Source: Acidisarcina sp.
GTDB taxonomy: Bacteria; Acidobacteriota; Blastocatellia; Pyrinomonadales; Pyrinomonadaceae
Length of the DNA: 5,004 nt
NCBI GenBank assembly: GCA_021155145.1
Contig: JAJNPX010000004.1
Location: 1 to 5,004 of the forward strand
Reading direction: 5' to 3'
Shown here: positions 1 through 5,004 of the stretch, in pieces
Layout: each line of letters starts with the position of its first letter
Position numbering within the stretch: the first letter of the stretch is position 1
Program-made: the position numbers and the translations under genes
The notes under the pieces: generated by a model
The model's database searches: none
What the model was told of the DNA's origin: nothing
What the model saw: only the letters and a program-made list of their open reading frames with translations

Positions 1-191
1 TCGCCCTCGATCAGCTCGAGCTTGTACCCAGCAATGCCGGGACACAGGCCCTTGTACCACCCGCCCTCGTTCTCGTTCAACTCGATCGTCTTGCACTTCG
101 TATCGATCAGGTCGGTATAAACGCTGTTCACCTGTGCCCGAACGCCAAGAGCCGCAAACATCACCAACGCCGAAACCAAGATCATTTTCAT
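1..191 (-). CDS. Small secreted protein of unknown function (N-terminal part; runs off the left edge)
   Basis: Read on the minus strand, an open frame runs from an ATG at 191 to the window edge (63 complete codons). It begins MKMILVSALVMFAALGVRAQ, a typical Sec signal peptide: a Lys at residue 2, a hydrophobic core at about 3-16, and a V-R-A cleavage site at about 17-19. The visible mature part is short and polar, with Cys33 and Cys50 that could form a disulfide and a Gly/Trp/Tyr-rich segment at about 43-56. I do not recognise a characterised family. An in-frame ATG at 200 would add three residues (MQD). I prefer 191 because it places a Lys directly before the hydrophobic core, but neither start has a clear Shine-Dalgarno. 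An ATG at 185 is also possible. The product is probably periplasmic or extracellular. It is divergent from the gene starting at 347, and the C-terminus is not seen. Confidence 0.72.
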   Translation of the reverse strand, partial: MKMILVSALVMFAALGVRAQVNSVYTDLIDTKCKTIELNENEGGWYKGLCPGIAGYKLELIEG

Positions 192-200
192 GTCTTGCAT

Positions 201-346
201 TATTGCACAAGCCCGCTGCGTAGGTGCGCGGGGCCGTCCAGGCTGGAGAAGGCGACTGTAATTGGAGTGTGTAATCGAAGATGCCTGCATTTTTCACCGG
301 ACGATTTACACGTATTGACTGAAAATGCGAAACTGATCGTCAGAGA
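201..346. other. Divergent intergenic region
   Basis: These 146-155 nt separate two divergent genes and must hold the promoters for both if each is expressed. I see no convincing paired -35/-10. A TTGACT at 315-320 matches a -35 box well, but nothing resembling TATAAT lies 15-19 nt downstream. Small symmetries are present: TGCA-N4-TGCA at 196-207, overlapping the start of the left gene, and CTGA-TCG-TCAG at 333-343, just before the right gene. They are short enough to be chance. In phyla such as Acidobacteriota or Bacteroidota, promoters need not match the E. coli consensus. Confidence 0.4.
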
Positions 347-670
347 ATGAGGCCTATCGTATTCGTCATCGTCGTTTACATACTCTTTCTTTTGACACAG
401 CCGTGTCAGGACGTGCTCGGCGCGCGGCCGTCGGACGGCGGCCGGGGAAGCGTCAGCATTACGGCGGATAAGGGTGAATGCGAAGACGAAAATAGCTGCT
501 CTCCATTCTGTATCTGCTCATGCCGGCAGGCCCCGGCGGGATACTTCTCGTATGAATCGGCGATTCGGCCGAAGATCCTGACCGCACCTTCGCGGACGCC
601 CGAGATAGGATATGTGTGCCACGTGCCTTTCGCTACTCTAAACTCCATTTGGCAGCCGCCAAAACACTGA
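347..670 (+). CDS. Cys-rich exported small protein, DUF6660-like
   Basis: A 107-aa protein. Residues 1-18 are strongly hydrophobic after MRP and look like a signal peptide or anchor, followed by Pro19-Cys20. The mature part has an acidic/Cys cluster: Cys45, then CSPFCICSC at 51-59, with a later Cys91-His92. The C-terminus ends SIWQPPKH. The combination of an N-terminal P-C pair, a C-S-P-F-C-x-C-x-C core and a terminal S-I-W-Q-P-P-K is what I remember of the DUF6660 family. Those are small uncharacterised proteins, mostly from Bacteroidota, often found beside TonB receptors or heavy-metal efflux genes. This is recalled, not searched. Many clustered cysteines suggest metal binding or redox, but that is inference. 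The start at 347 has only a weak purine stretch (AGAGA) directly before it; it is favoured because it gives a complete signal peptide. The TonB receptor gene follows 118 nt downstream on the same strand and may share a transcript. An opposing reading frame over the same bases has no recognisable features. Confidence 0.75.
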   Translation: MRPIVFVIVVYILFLLTQPCQDVLGARPSDGGRGSVSITADKGECEDENSCSPFCICSCRQAPAGYFSYESAIRPKILTAPSRTPEIGYVCHVPFATLNSIWQPPKH

Positions 671-788
671 TCCCCGAGCACAACTGCGCCCTATAAGTGC
701 GGAAGCCTGCACGCAGCAAGGGCATTTTCGCGCAAGCCAGATAGAAGTTACGCGCGACATACATTCAGCATAAAATACGGAGAGATCA
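671..788 (+). other. Spacer between the Cys-rich gene and the TonB receptor gene
   Basis: A 118-nt non-coding gap. It is long enough for a promoter or leader of the receptor gene. Isolated -10-like words occur (TATAAG at 692-697, TAAAAT at 771-776) but neither has a partner -35 at proper spacing. The second would place transcription start on top of the ribosome binding site. A possible hairpin pairs TCGCGC (728-733) with GCGCGA (752-757) across an 18-nt loop, which is weak. There is no U-tract terminator, so read-through from the upstream gene is plausible. Confidence 0.35.
779..784 (+). promoter_or_regulatory. Ribosome binding site of the TonB receptor gene
   Basis: GGAGAG lies four bases before the ATG at 789. 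It is a good Shine-Dalgarno match with slightly short spacing. It supports 789 as the start, which also gives an intact signal peptide. Confidence 0.7.
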
Positions 789-2966
789 ATGTTTTGTCGA
801 GTCTTGTTTTTCGCAGTAATTTCCATGTTTGCGGCCGCTGCATATGGCCAATCAGGCAATTCAGTTCGCATCGTCGTAAAGAATCACGACACCAAGGAGG
901 CGATCGCGGGAGCCACGGTCGCCATTGCGGGGACCGGTCTTTCAACCACAACCAACGCGATCGGCCTTGCAGAACTTCCGAATATTCCCGCCGGCGAACA
1001 AAGTGTGACCATATCATCTCTCGGCTACACACTCGTCGAGGTCAGACTCACTTTTCCATTGGCCGATCCGGCCGAACGCACGGTCTTCCTCGAACTCAGC
1101 AACGAGGTCGCCAAAGTGACGATCGAATCGACGCGTACCGGCCGGGAGATCGAAGCAGAACCTACCCGCGTGGAAGCCATCGACGAGGAAGAGATCGATG
1201 AGAAGCTCAATATGCGGCCCGCCAACGTATCAATGGTGCTGAACGAGAGTACCGGGATCAAGGTACAGCAAACGTCGGCGACGTCGGCGACCCAGAGCAT
1301 TCGCATACAAGGCCTCGACGGGCGATACACGCAAATTCTCAAGGACGGATTTCCATCGTACGGCGGATTTTCAGGAAGTCTGAGTCTGCTCGAGATACCG
1401 CCGCTCGATCTACGGCAGGTCGAGATAATAAAGGGTCCGGCTGGCACATTTTACGGCGAAGGTGCGATAGCGGGCGTCGTCAATTTTATCAGCAAAGACC
1501 CCGAGGAAAGGCCGGTCACCACGTTTCTCCTCAATCAAACCTCGGCCCTTGGCACCGACGTTTCGCTGTTCAATTCGCGTAGGTTCGCGAAGTTCGGCTA
1601 TACGTTCCTCGGACAGTTCAACTACCAGAAGGAGTACGACGTAGATGACGACAACTTTACCGATCTGCCACGGACCTATTCGTTTTCGTTGTCGCCGAAG
1701 GGCCTTTTCTATATGGATGACAAAACGCGGCTCACGATAGGAAATTCTCTCTCATATCAGAATCGTAACGGCGGTGACGTGCGCGTGGTCAAAGGCAGCG
1801 CCGACGCGCCGTTCGTGTATTTTGAAAAGAACGATTCCTACCGTAGCGTCACTACGATCAACTTCAATCGCCATCTCGCCGGTGGACAAGTGTTTTCCGC
1901 AAAACAGAGCCTTGCATTCTTCGGCCGCGAACTCTCGGCACCGGGATACCTTTTCAGCGGCGATCAGTTCAGTTCCTATACGGACGTGACCTTTTTTGCT
2001 CCTGTGAAGAATCACGGCCTCGTCGTAGGTTTCAGCGCGTCGCACAACCGCTTTAACGAAAATGCGTCGCCGGCTGCGGCCATTGTCCGAGACGAGTCGC
2101 ATACGACCATCGGCGGCTATGCCCAGGATACTTTCGACCTCACCGATAAACTGTCCTTCGAAGCGGGTTTCAGGTTGGATCACGCGACGAATTATGGAGC
2201 CTTTGCCCTGCCCCGCGTTTCACTTTTGTATCGATTCACCGAGAAGCTATCGACCCGCGTCGGGTTCGGCCTCGGCTACAAGACACCCACGATCTTTACC
2301 GAAGATTCCGAGGAGCTGCTGTTCCGCGGAATCCTGCCGATCGGTGAAGATCTCAAAGCCGAACGCAGCCGCGGCGGCACCTTTGACGTGAACTATCGCG
2401 ACAACATCGGCGAGAAGCTCAGCTATGCGATCAACCAAATGTTCTTCTACACGCAGATCACCGATCCGCTCGTGCTGAACGCGGTCCCGGATGGCCGCCA
2501 TCGCTATGCGAACGCCGAGAGCTCGGTCATCAGCCGGGGTTTTGAGACGAACGTACGCCTCAGTTACGACATCGCAAAAGCCTTCATCGGTTACACATTT
2601 ACCGACGCGAAGGCGGGATATCTGACCGGTGACCGTGTGCTGCCGCTGACCCCGAGACATAAGGTCAACTCTTCGCTCGTCATCGAGAAACATGAGAACT
2701 TCAAGGCCGGTCTGGAGGCTCACCATACCGGAAGCCAGACGCTGACCGATCGCACTCGAACGCGCTCTTACACGCTCGTGGGGGTCTTTGGGGAAAAAAC
2801 GTACGGGAAGATCAGCCTCTTCCTCAACGCCGAGAACATCACCGACGTGAGACAAGGCAAATTCAGCCCCGTCGTCCTGCCGCCCTTCCCGGACCCGAGG
2901 TTCGCCGAGATCTACGCTCCGCTCGAGGGCCGCGTATTCAACGGAGGAGTCAAGGTCAGGTTCTGA
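789..2966 (+). CDS. TonB-dependent outer-membrane receptor with carboxypeptidase-regulatory-like N-terminal domain
   Basis: A complete 725-aa receptor that would import a scarce ligand across the outer membrane using energy from TonB-ExbB-ExbD. Residues 1-21 are a signal peptide (hydrophobic core, A-Y-G-Q cleavage region). Residues about 25-105 form a carboxypeptidase-regulatory-like beta-sandwich, with the usual G-A-T-V, T-N-x-x-G and S-S-L-G-Y landmarks. A TonB-box-like stretch, KVTIESTR, sits at 109-116. The plug domain spans about 118-240. It includes SIRIQGLDGRY (170-180) and the hallmark VEIIKGPAGTFYGEGAIAGV at 211-230, followed by VNFISK. The rest, about 245-725, has the alternating aromatic/polar pattern of a 22-strand barrel and ends in the expected terminal Phe. 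Length is normal for the family and no frame break is seen. The ligand cannot be read from the sequence: a siderophore, metal chelate or other small ligand are all possible. The upstream Cys-rich DUF6660-like gene points weakly to metals. It lacks the size and SusD partner of glycan-type SusC receptors. It converges with pyrC, leaving a 50-nt spacer. Confidence 0.93.
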   Translation: MFCRVLFFAVISMFAAAAYGQSGNSVRIVVKNHDTKEAIAGATVAIAGTGLSTTTNAIGLAELPNIPAGEQSVTISSLGYTLVEVRLTFPLADPAERTVFLELSNEVAKVTIESTRTGREIEAEPTRVEAIDEEEIDEKLNMRPANVSMVLNESTGIKVQQTSATSATQSIRIQGLDGRYTQILKDGFPSYGGFSGSLSLLEIPPLDLRQVEIIKGPAGTFYGEGAIAGVVNFISKDPEERPVTTFLLNQTSALGTDVSLFNSRRFAKFGYTFLGQFNYQKEYDVDDDNFTDLPRTYSFSLSPKGLFYMDDKTRLTIGNSLSYQNRNGGDVRVVKGSADAPFVYFEKNDSYRSVTTINFNRHLAGGQVFSAKQSLAFFGRELSAPGYLFSGDQFSSYTDVTFFAPVKNHGLVVGFSASHNRFNENASPAAAIVRDESHTTIGGYAQDTFDLTDKLSFEAGFRLDHATNYGAFALPRVSLLYRFTEKLSTRVGFGLGYKTPTIFTEDSEELLFRGILPIGEDLKAERSRGGTFDVNYRDNIGEKLSYAINQMFFYTQITDPLVLNAVPDGRHRYANAESSVISRGFETNVRLSYDIAKAFIGYTFTDAKAGYLTGDRVLPLTPRHKVNSSLVIEKHENFKAGLEAHHTGSQTLTDRTRTRSYTLVGVFGEKTYGKISLFLNAENITDVRQGKFSPVVLPPFPDPRFAEIYAPLEGRVFNGGVKVRF

Positions 2967-3016
2967 CTCGGTCGTGAAAAGAGCCGGACACAAATGAAAA
3001 GTGAATGGTGGACAGG
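2967..3016. other. Convergent spacer between the receptor gene and pyrC
   Basis: Fifty bases lie between the receptor TGA (2964-2966) and the pyrC TAG (3017-3019 on the minus strand). A bidirectional terminator would be expected here, but I find no stem with a U-tract in either direction. Termination may be Rho-dependent, or the two transcripts may overlap at their 3' ends. Confidence 0.4.
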
Positions 3017-4345
3017 CTATCGGTCGTTGTGGACGATGCGGCCGCCGACTATTGTGGCGACGGCGCGGCCGGTGAACTGCCAGCCGTCGAATGGCGTGTT
3101 TCGCGATTTGGAGCGCGAATCGGCATTGTTGTAGGTCCACGTTCGCTGCGGGTCGATGATGGTGACGTCGGCGATGGAACCGGGCCTGAGCGTGCCGCGG
3201 CCCGCAAGGCGGAAGATGCGTGCGGGGTTTGCCGAGCACATCTCGACGAGGCGTTCGAGCCCGATGACGCCCTTGTGCACGAGTTCATTGAAAGCAAGGC
3301 CTACCGCCGTTTCGAGGCCCGTGATGCCGAATGGTGCGCGGTCGTACTCGAGCGCCTTTTCATCGGCGTGATGAGGTGCGTGGTCGGTGGCGATGGCGTC
3401 GATGGTGCCGTCCTTGATGCCTTCGATGATCGCTTCGCGATGCTCTTCGCTGCGTAGGGGCGGAGCCATTTTGGTGTTGGTGTCGTATGCGGAAGAAACC
3501 CAGTCGCTATCGCTCCCGGTTCCGACAGAACCTCCGACCACGCGATCCGTCAGCGTGAAGTGATGCGGCGTGACCTCGCACGTGACGTTTATGCCCTCGT
3601 TCTTGGCACGCCGGATGGCCTCGATCGCGCCCTTGGTCGATACGTGTGCGATGTGGATGTGGGCTCCGGTCTCCTTTGCGAGGATGATGTCGCGGACCGC
3701 ATCGATGTCCTCGGCAAGCGCGGGCATACCCTTGAGGCCGAGCAGCAGCGAGATGCGGCCCTCGTGCATCACGCCGCCCGCGGACAGCGACTTGTCTTCG
3801 CAATGGTCGACGACCGGCAGATCGAAATCCCTCGCGTACTGCATCGCACGCCGCATTATCCCCGCGTTCGGCACCGGCCGCCCGTCATCGGAAACCGCCA
3901 CAGCGCCGGCGGCCTTCATCTCGCCCATTTCCGCCAACTCGCTGCCATCGCTCGACTTTGTGATCGCGCCGATCGGGAAGACGTTGGCAAGGCTCGCACG
4001 CTCAGCCTGCTCGATCATATAGCGCGTGATCGCGGCGTTGTCGTTGACGGGGTTTGTGTTAGGCATCGGGCAGACCGACGTCCAACCGCCCGCCACCGCC
4101 GCGGCACACCCCGTTGCGATCGTCTCTTTATGCTCCTGCCCCGGCTCGCGAAGATGTACGTGAAGGTCGATGAACCCAGGCGCGACAAGCAAACCGCTGG
4201 CATCAAAAACCTCAGTCCCCTCCGGCGGAGCCTCGCCATTCTGCAGCCAGGCCTTGACGACCCCGTCCTCAATAAGCACGCTCATCCCCGTATTTTCCGG
4301 AGCAAGCGGGTCGATAAAATGTCCGTTGGATATGAGTAATTTCAT
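3017..4345 (-). CDS. pyrC: Dihydroorotase, class I (PyrC)
   Basis: Catalyses reversible cyclisation of N-carbamoyl-L-aspartate to dihydroorotate, step three of UMP synthesis, in the cytoplasm. It is an amidohydrolase-superfamily metalloenzyme. Numbered from the ATG at 4345 (442 aa), the metal and catalytic set is complete: His62 and His64 in HVHLREPG, Asp153 in VSDDGRP, His181 in VDHCED, His234 in HIHIAHVST and Asp321 in ATDHAPHH. Substrate-side Arg66, Asn96 (MPNTNP) and Asn290 (NTKMAPPLR) are also present. Since all ligands are intact, it should be an active enzyme rather than the inactive pyrC' type that merely scaffolds PyrB. Length is slightly above the usual 425-430 aa, explained by a Gly/Ser-rich insert at about 269-284. 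A TTG at 4348 directly before the ATG could also start translation. No Shine-Dalgarno is visible, and the preceding gene's TGA ends four bases before the ATG, so initiation probably relies on translational coupling. The downstream neighbour converges. Confidence 0.97.
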   Translation of the reverse strand: MKLLISNGHFIDPLAPENTGMSVLIEDGVVKAWLQNGEAPPEGTEVFDASGLLVAPGFIDLHVHLREPGQEHKETIATGCAAAVAGGWTSVCPMPNTNPVNDNAAITRYMIEQAERASLANVFPIGAITKSSDGSELAEMGEMKAAGAVAVSDDGRPVPNAGIMRRAMQYARDFDLPVVDHCEDKSLSAGGVMHEGRISLLLGLKGMPALAEDIDAVRDIILAKETGAHIHIAHVSTKGAIEAIRRAKNEGINVTCEVTPHHFTLTDRVVGGSVGTGSDSDWVSSAYDTNTKMAPPLRSEEHREAIIEGIKDGTIDAIATDHAPHHADEKALEYDRAPFGITGLETAVGLAFNELVHKGVIGLERLVEMCSANPARIFRLAGRGTLRPGSIADVTIIDPQRTWTYNNADSRSKSRNTPFDGWQFTGRAVATIVGGRIVHNDR

Positions 4346-4349
4346 CAAT

Positions 4350-4706
4350 TCATTCGCCGTGAAATTCGGCTATGACCTCGATCGGGCCGACTATGTTCGC
4401 GTTAAATCTGTACAGATCGTCGGCCGGTATCCAGTACTCTTCATGCTCGCTGCCGCCGACAACCTGGCGCTCGAACTTGTCGAGAAAGGTCTTATCGACG
4501 TTGAACTTAGTCACGAATCCGGCCCGATCCGCGTTGAGCTTCGCGTTCCAGTCGCGTGCGATCTGAGTCGCATATTCTTCGTTCGTCACTGGGTAGAAGA
4601 TCGGCTGTTCCGGAAGCCGAGGCGGGAACGCCGAGAAGCCTGATTCCTCGATCAGAGCCAGTTCCTTACGTCCCACGGGGCGGTATAGAGTAATTACCTC
4701 AGGCAT
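4350..4706 (-). CDS. Conserved small protein of the 'ADP-ribosylation/crystallin J1' annotated group, function unknown
   Basis: A 118-aa cytosolic protein with no signal peptide or membrane segment. Its signature segments are TLYRPVG at 6-12, [15 protein letters not shown] at 26-40, [12 protein letters not shown] at 42-53, [18 protein letters not shown] at 81-98 and [11 protein letters not shown] at 105-115. From memory, proteins with this pattern are widespread in bacteria and carry the automatic label 'ADP-ribosylation/crystallin J1'. I see nothing of an ADP-ribosylglycohydrolase active site, so the label should not be read as a function. Many aromatic, acidic and Pro residues suggest a compact single domain that could bind a ligand or partner. 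The ATG overlaps the last 8 nt of pyrB and has a good internal Shine-Dalgarno. The stop lies 4 nt before the pyrC ATG. This locks it into the pyr operon and suggests, without proving, a role linked to pyrimidine synthesis. Confidence 0.85.
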   Translation of the reverse strand: MPEVITLYRPVGRKELALIEESGFSAFPPRLPEQPIFYPVTNEEYATQIARDWNAKLNADRAGFVTKFNVDKTFLDKFERQVVGGSEHEEYWIPADDLYRFNANIVGPIEVIAEFHGE

Positions 4707-5004
4707 TGCCCATGCTCCCGCCGGTCGAAAGGTAGAGCACGGCCATACGGACGGCGACGCCGTATTTTACTTGGTCGAGGATCAGCGAACGCGAGCTGTC
4801 GGCAACGTCGGATGCTATCTCGATCCCGCGGTTCATCGGGCCGGGATGCAGTACGATAGCGTCCTTTTGCGCGAGATCGAGCCGGGCCGTCGTAAGGCCG
4901 TAGTGGATCGAATACTCGCGAAGGGTCGGGAAATAGGCCGAATCCTGCCGCTCGCGTTGGATACGCAATATCATCACCACGTCCGCACCCTCGATCGCGT
5001 CCTC
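4699..5004 (-). CDS. pyrB: Aspartate carbamoyltransferase catalytic subunit, C-terminal 101 residues (5' end off the right edge)
   Basis: Condenses carbamoyl phosphate with L-aspartate, the committed step of pyrimidine synthesis. The frame is open from the window edge to a TGA at 4699-4701, so an in-frame GTG at 4980 is not the start. The visible fragment begins [20 protein letters not shown]. Its LRIQRER part corresponds to the aspartate-binding 240s-loop region of the family (the R-x-Q seen as Arg229 and Gln231 in E. coli). Further on come [15 protein letters not shown] (fragment residues about 53-67), the conserved H-P-x-P loop that contacts substrate, and [16 protein letters not shown], the closing C-terminal helix. 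The HPxPxNRG form resembles Bacillus/Aquifex-type PyrB more than the E. coli one. It overlaps the next gene by 8 nt (ATGCCTGA). Any operon promoter, attenuator or PyrR site would lie beyond the window. Confidence 0.95.
   Translation of the reverse strand, partial: EDAIEGADVVMILRIQRERQDSAYFPTLREYSIHYGLTTARLDLAQKDAIVLHPGPMNRGIEIASDVADSSRSLILDQVKYGVAVRMAVLYLSTGGSMGNA
4715..4719 (-). promoter_or_regulatory. Ribosome binding site of the small gene, inside the pyrB 3' end
   Basis: On the minus strand GGGAG lies eight bases before the ATG at 4706, an ideal spacing, while still inside pyrB codons. It fixes the start of the 118-aa gene and supports independent initiation as well as coupling to pyrB termination. 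Confidence 0.7.

Noticed and set aside
426..442. GC-rich inverted repeat (GCCGTC-G-GACGGC) inside the Cys-rich gene
   Set aside because: The loop is a single base, so it cannot form a proper hairpin, and there is no U-tract. It is probably a by-product of GC-rich codons.
406..681. Minus-strand frame of 91 codons opposite the Cys-rich gene
   Set aside because: It has no signal peptide, motif or ribosome binding site, whereas the plus-strand frame has a signal peptide, a cysteine core and a family-like C-terminus.
748..776. Possible sigma-70-like promoter ending in TAAAAT before the receptor gene
   Set aside because: The hexamer 17 nt upstream (TTACGC) is a poor -35. Transcription starting from this -10 would exclude the ribosome binding site at 779-784.
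2967..3016. Search for a bidirectional terminator between the convergent genes
   Set aside because: No stem of useful length followed by T or preceded by A runs was found; the near-matches around CGGTC and AGCCGG do not pair.
2247..3239. Long minus-strand open frame (330 codons) across the end of the receptor gene and the end of pyrC
   Set aside because: It is antisense to a receptor barrel with intact family features and out of frame with pyrC. Its product is rich in Arg, His and Ala with no recognisable motif, as expected for a shadow frame in GC-rich DNA.
3560..4339. Plus-strand open frame of 259 codons opposite pyrC
   Set aside because: The opposite strand encodes a complete dihydroorotase with every metal ligand. 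The plus-strand product is Arg/Asp/His-rich low-complexity sequence with no family resemblance and no ribosome binding site that I can see.

Overview
The window is ordinary chromosomal bacterial DNA of moderately high GC (mid-to-upper 50s percent by eye). Gene density is high and there are no RNA genes, CRISPR arrays or insertion sequences. The mix suggests a didermic (outer-membrane) bacterium: a TonB-dependent receptor with a carboxypeptidase-regulatory-like N-terminal domain, and a class I pyrB/pyrC cluster. Acidobacteriota (Blastocatellia/Pyrinomonadaceae-like) is my best guess. It rests on overall protein style rather than a phylogenetic marker, so treat it as weak.

Layout. Left edge (1-191, minus): the N-terminal part of a small secreted protein of unknown function, divergent from what follows. 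Centre-left (347-2966, plus): a cysteine-rich exported small protein resembling the DUF6660 family, followed 118 nt later by a complete 725-aa TonB-dependent outer-membrane receptor. This pair looks like a transport cassette, possibly for a metal or metal chelate. Right half (3017-5004, minus): a pyrimidine-biosynthesis operon read right to left. It holds the C-terminal third of aspartate carbamoyltransferase (pyrB, running off the window), a 118-aa conserved protein of the group usually labelled 'ADP-ribosylation/crystallin J1', and a complete class I dihydroorotase (pyrC).

How they work together. PyrB and PyrC catalyse consecutive steps of UMP synthesis (carbamoyl aspartate formation, then cyclisation to dihydroorotate). 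The small gene between them overlaps pyrB by 8 nt and ends 4 nt before the pyrC ATG, so all three are almost certainly co-transcribed and translationally coupled. The receptor cassette and the pyr operon converge on a 50-nt spacer at 2967-3016 and appear functionally unrelated.

No clearly new multi-gene system is visible. The two points most worth following up are the uncharacterised gene locked between pyrB and pyrC, and the Cys-rich small protein/TonB-receptor pair, which looks Bacteroidota-like.
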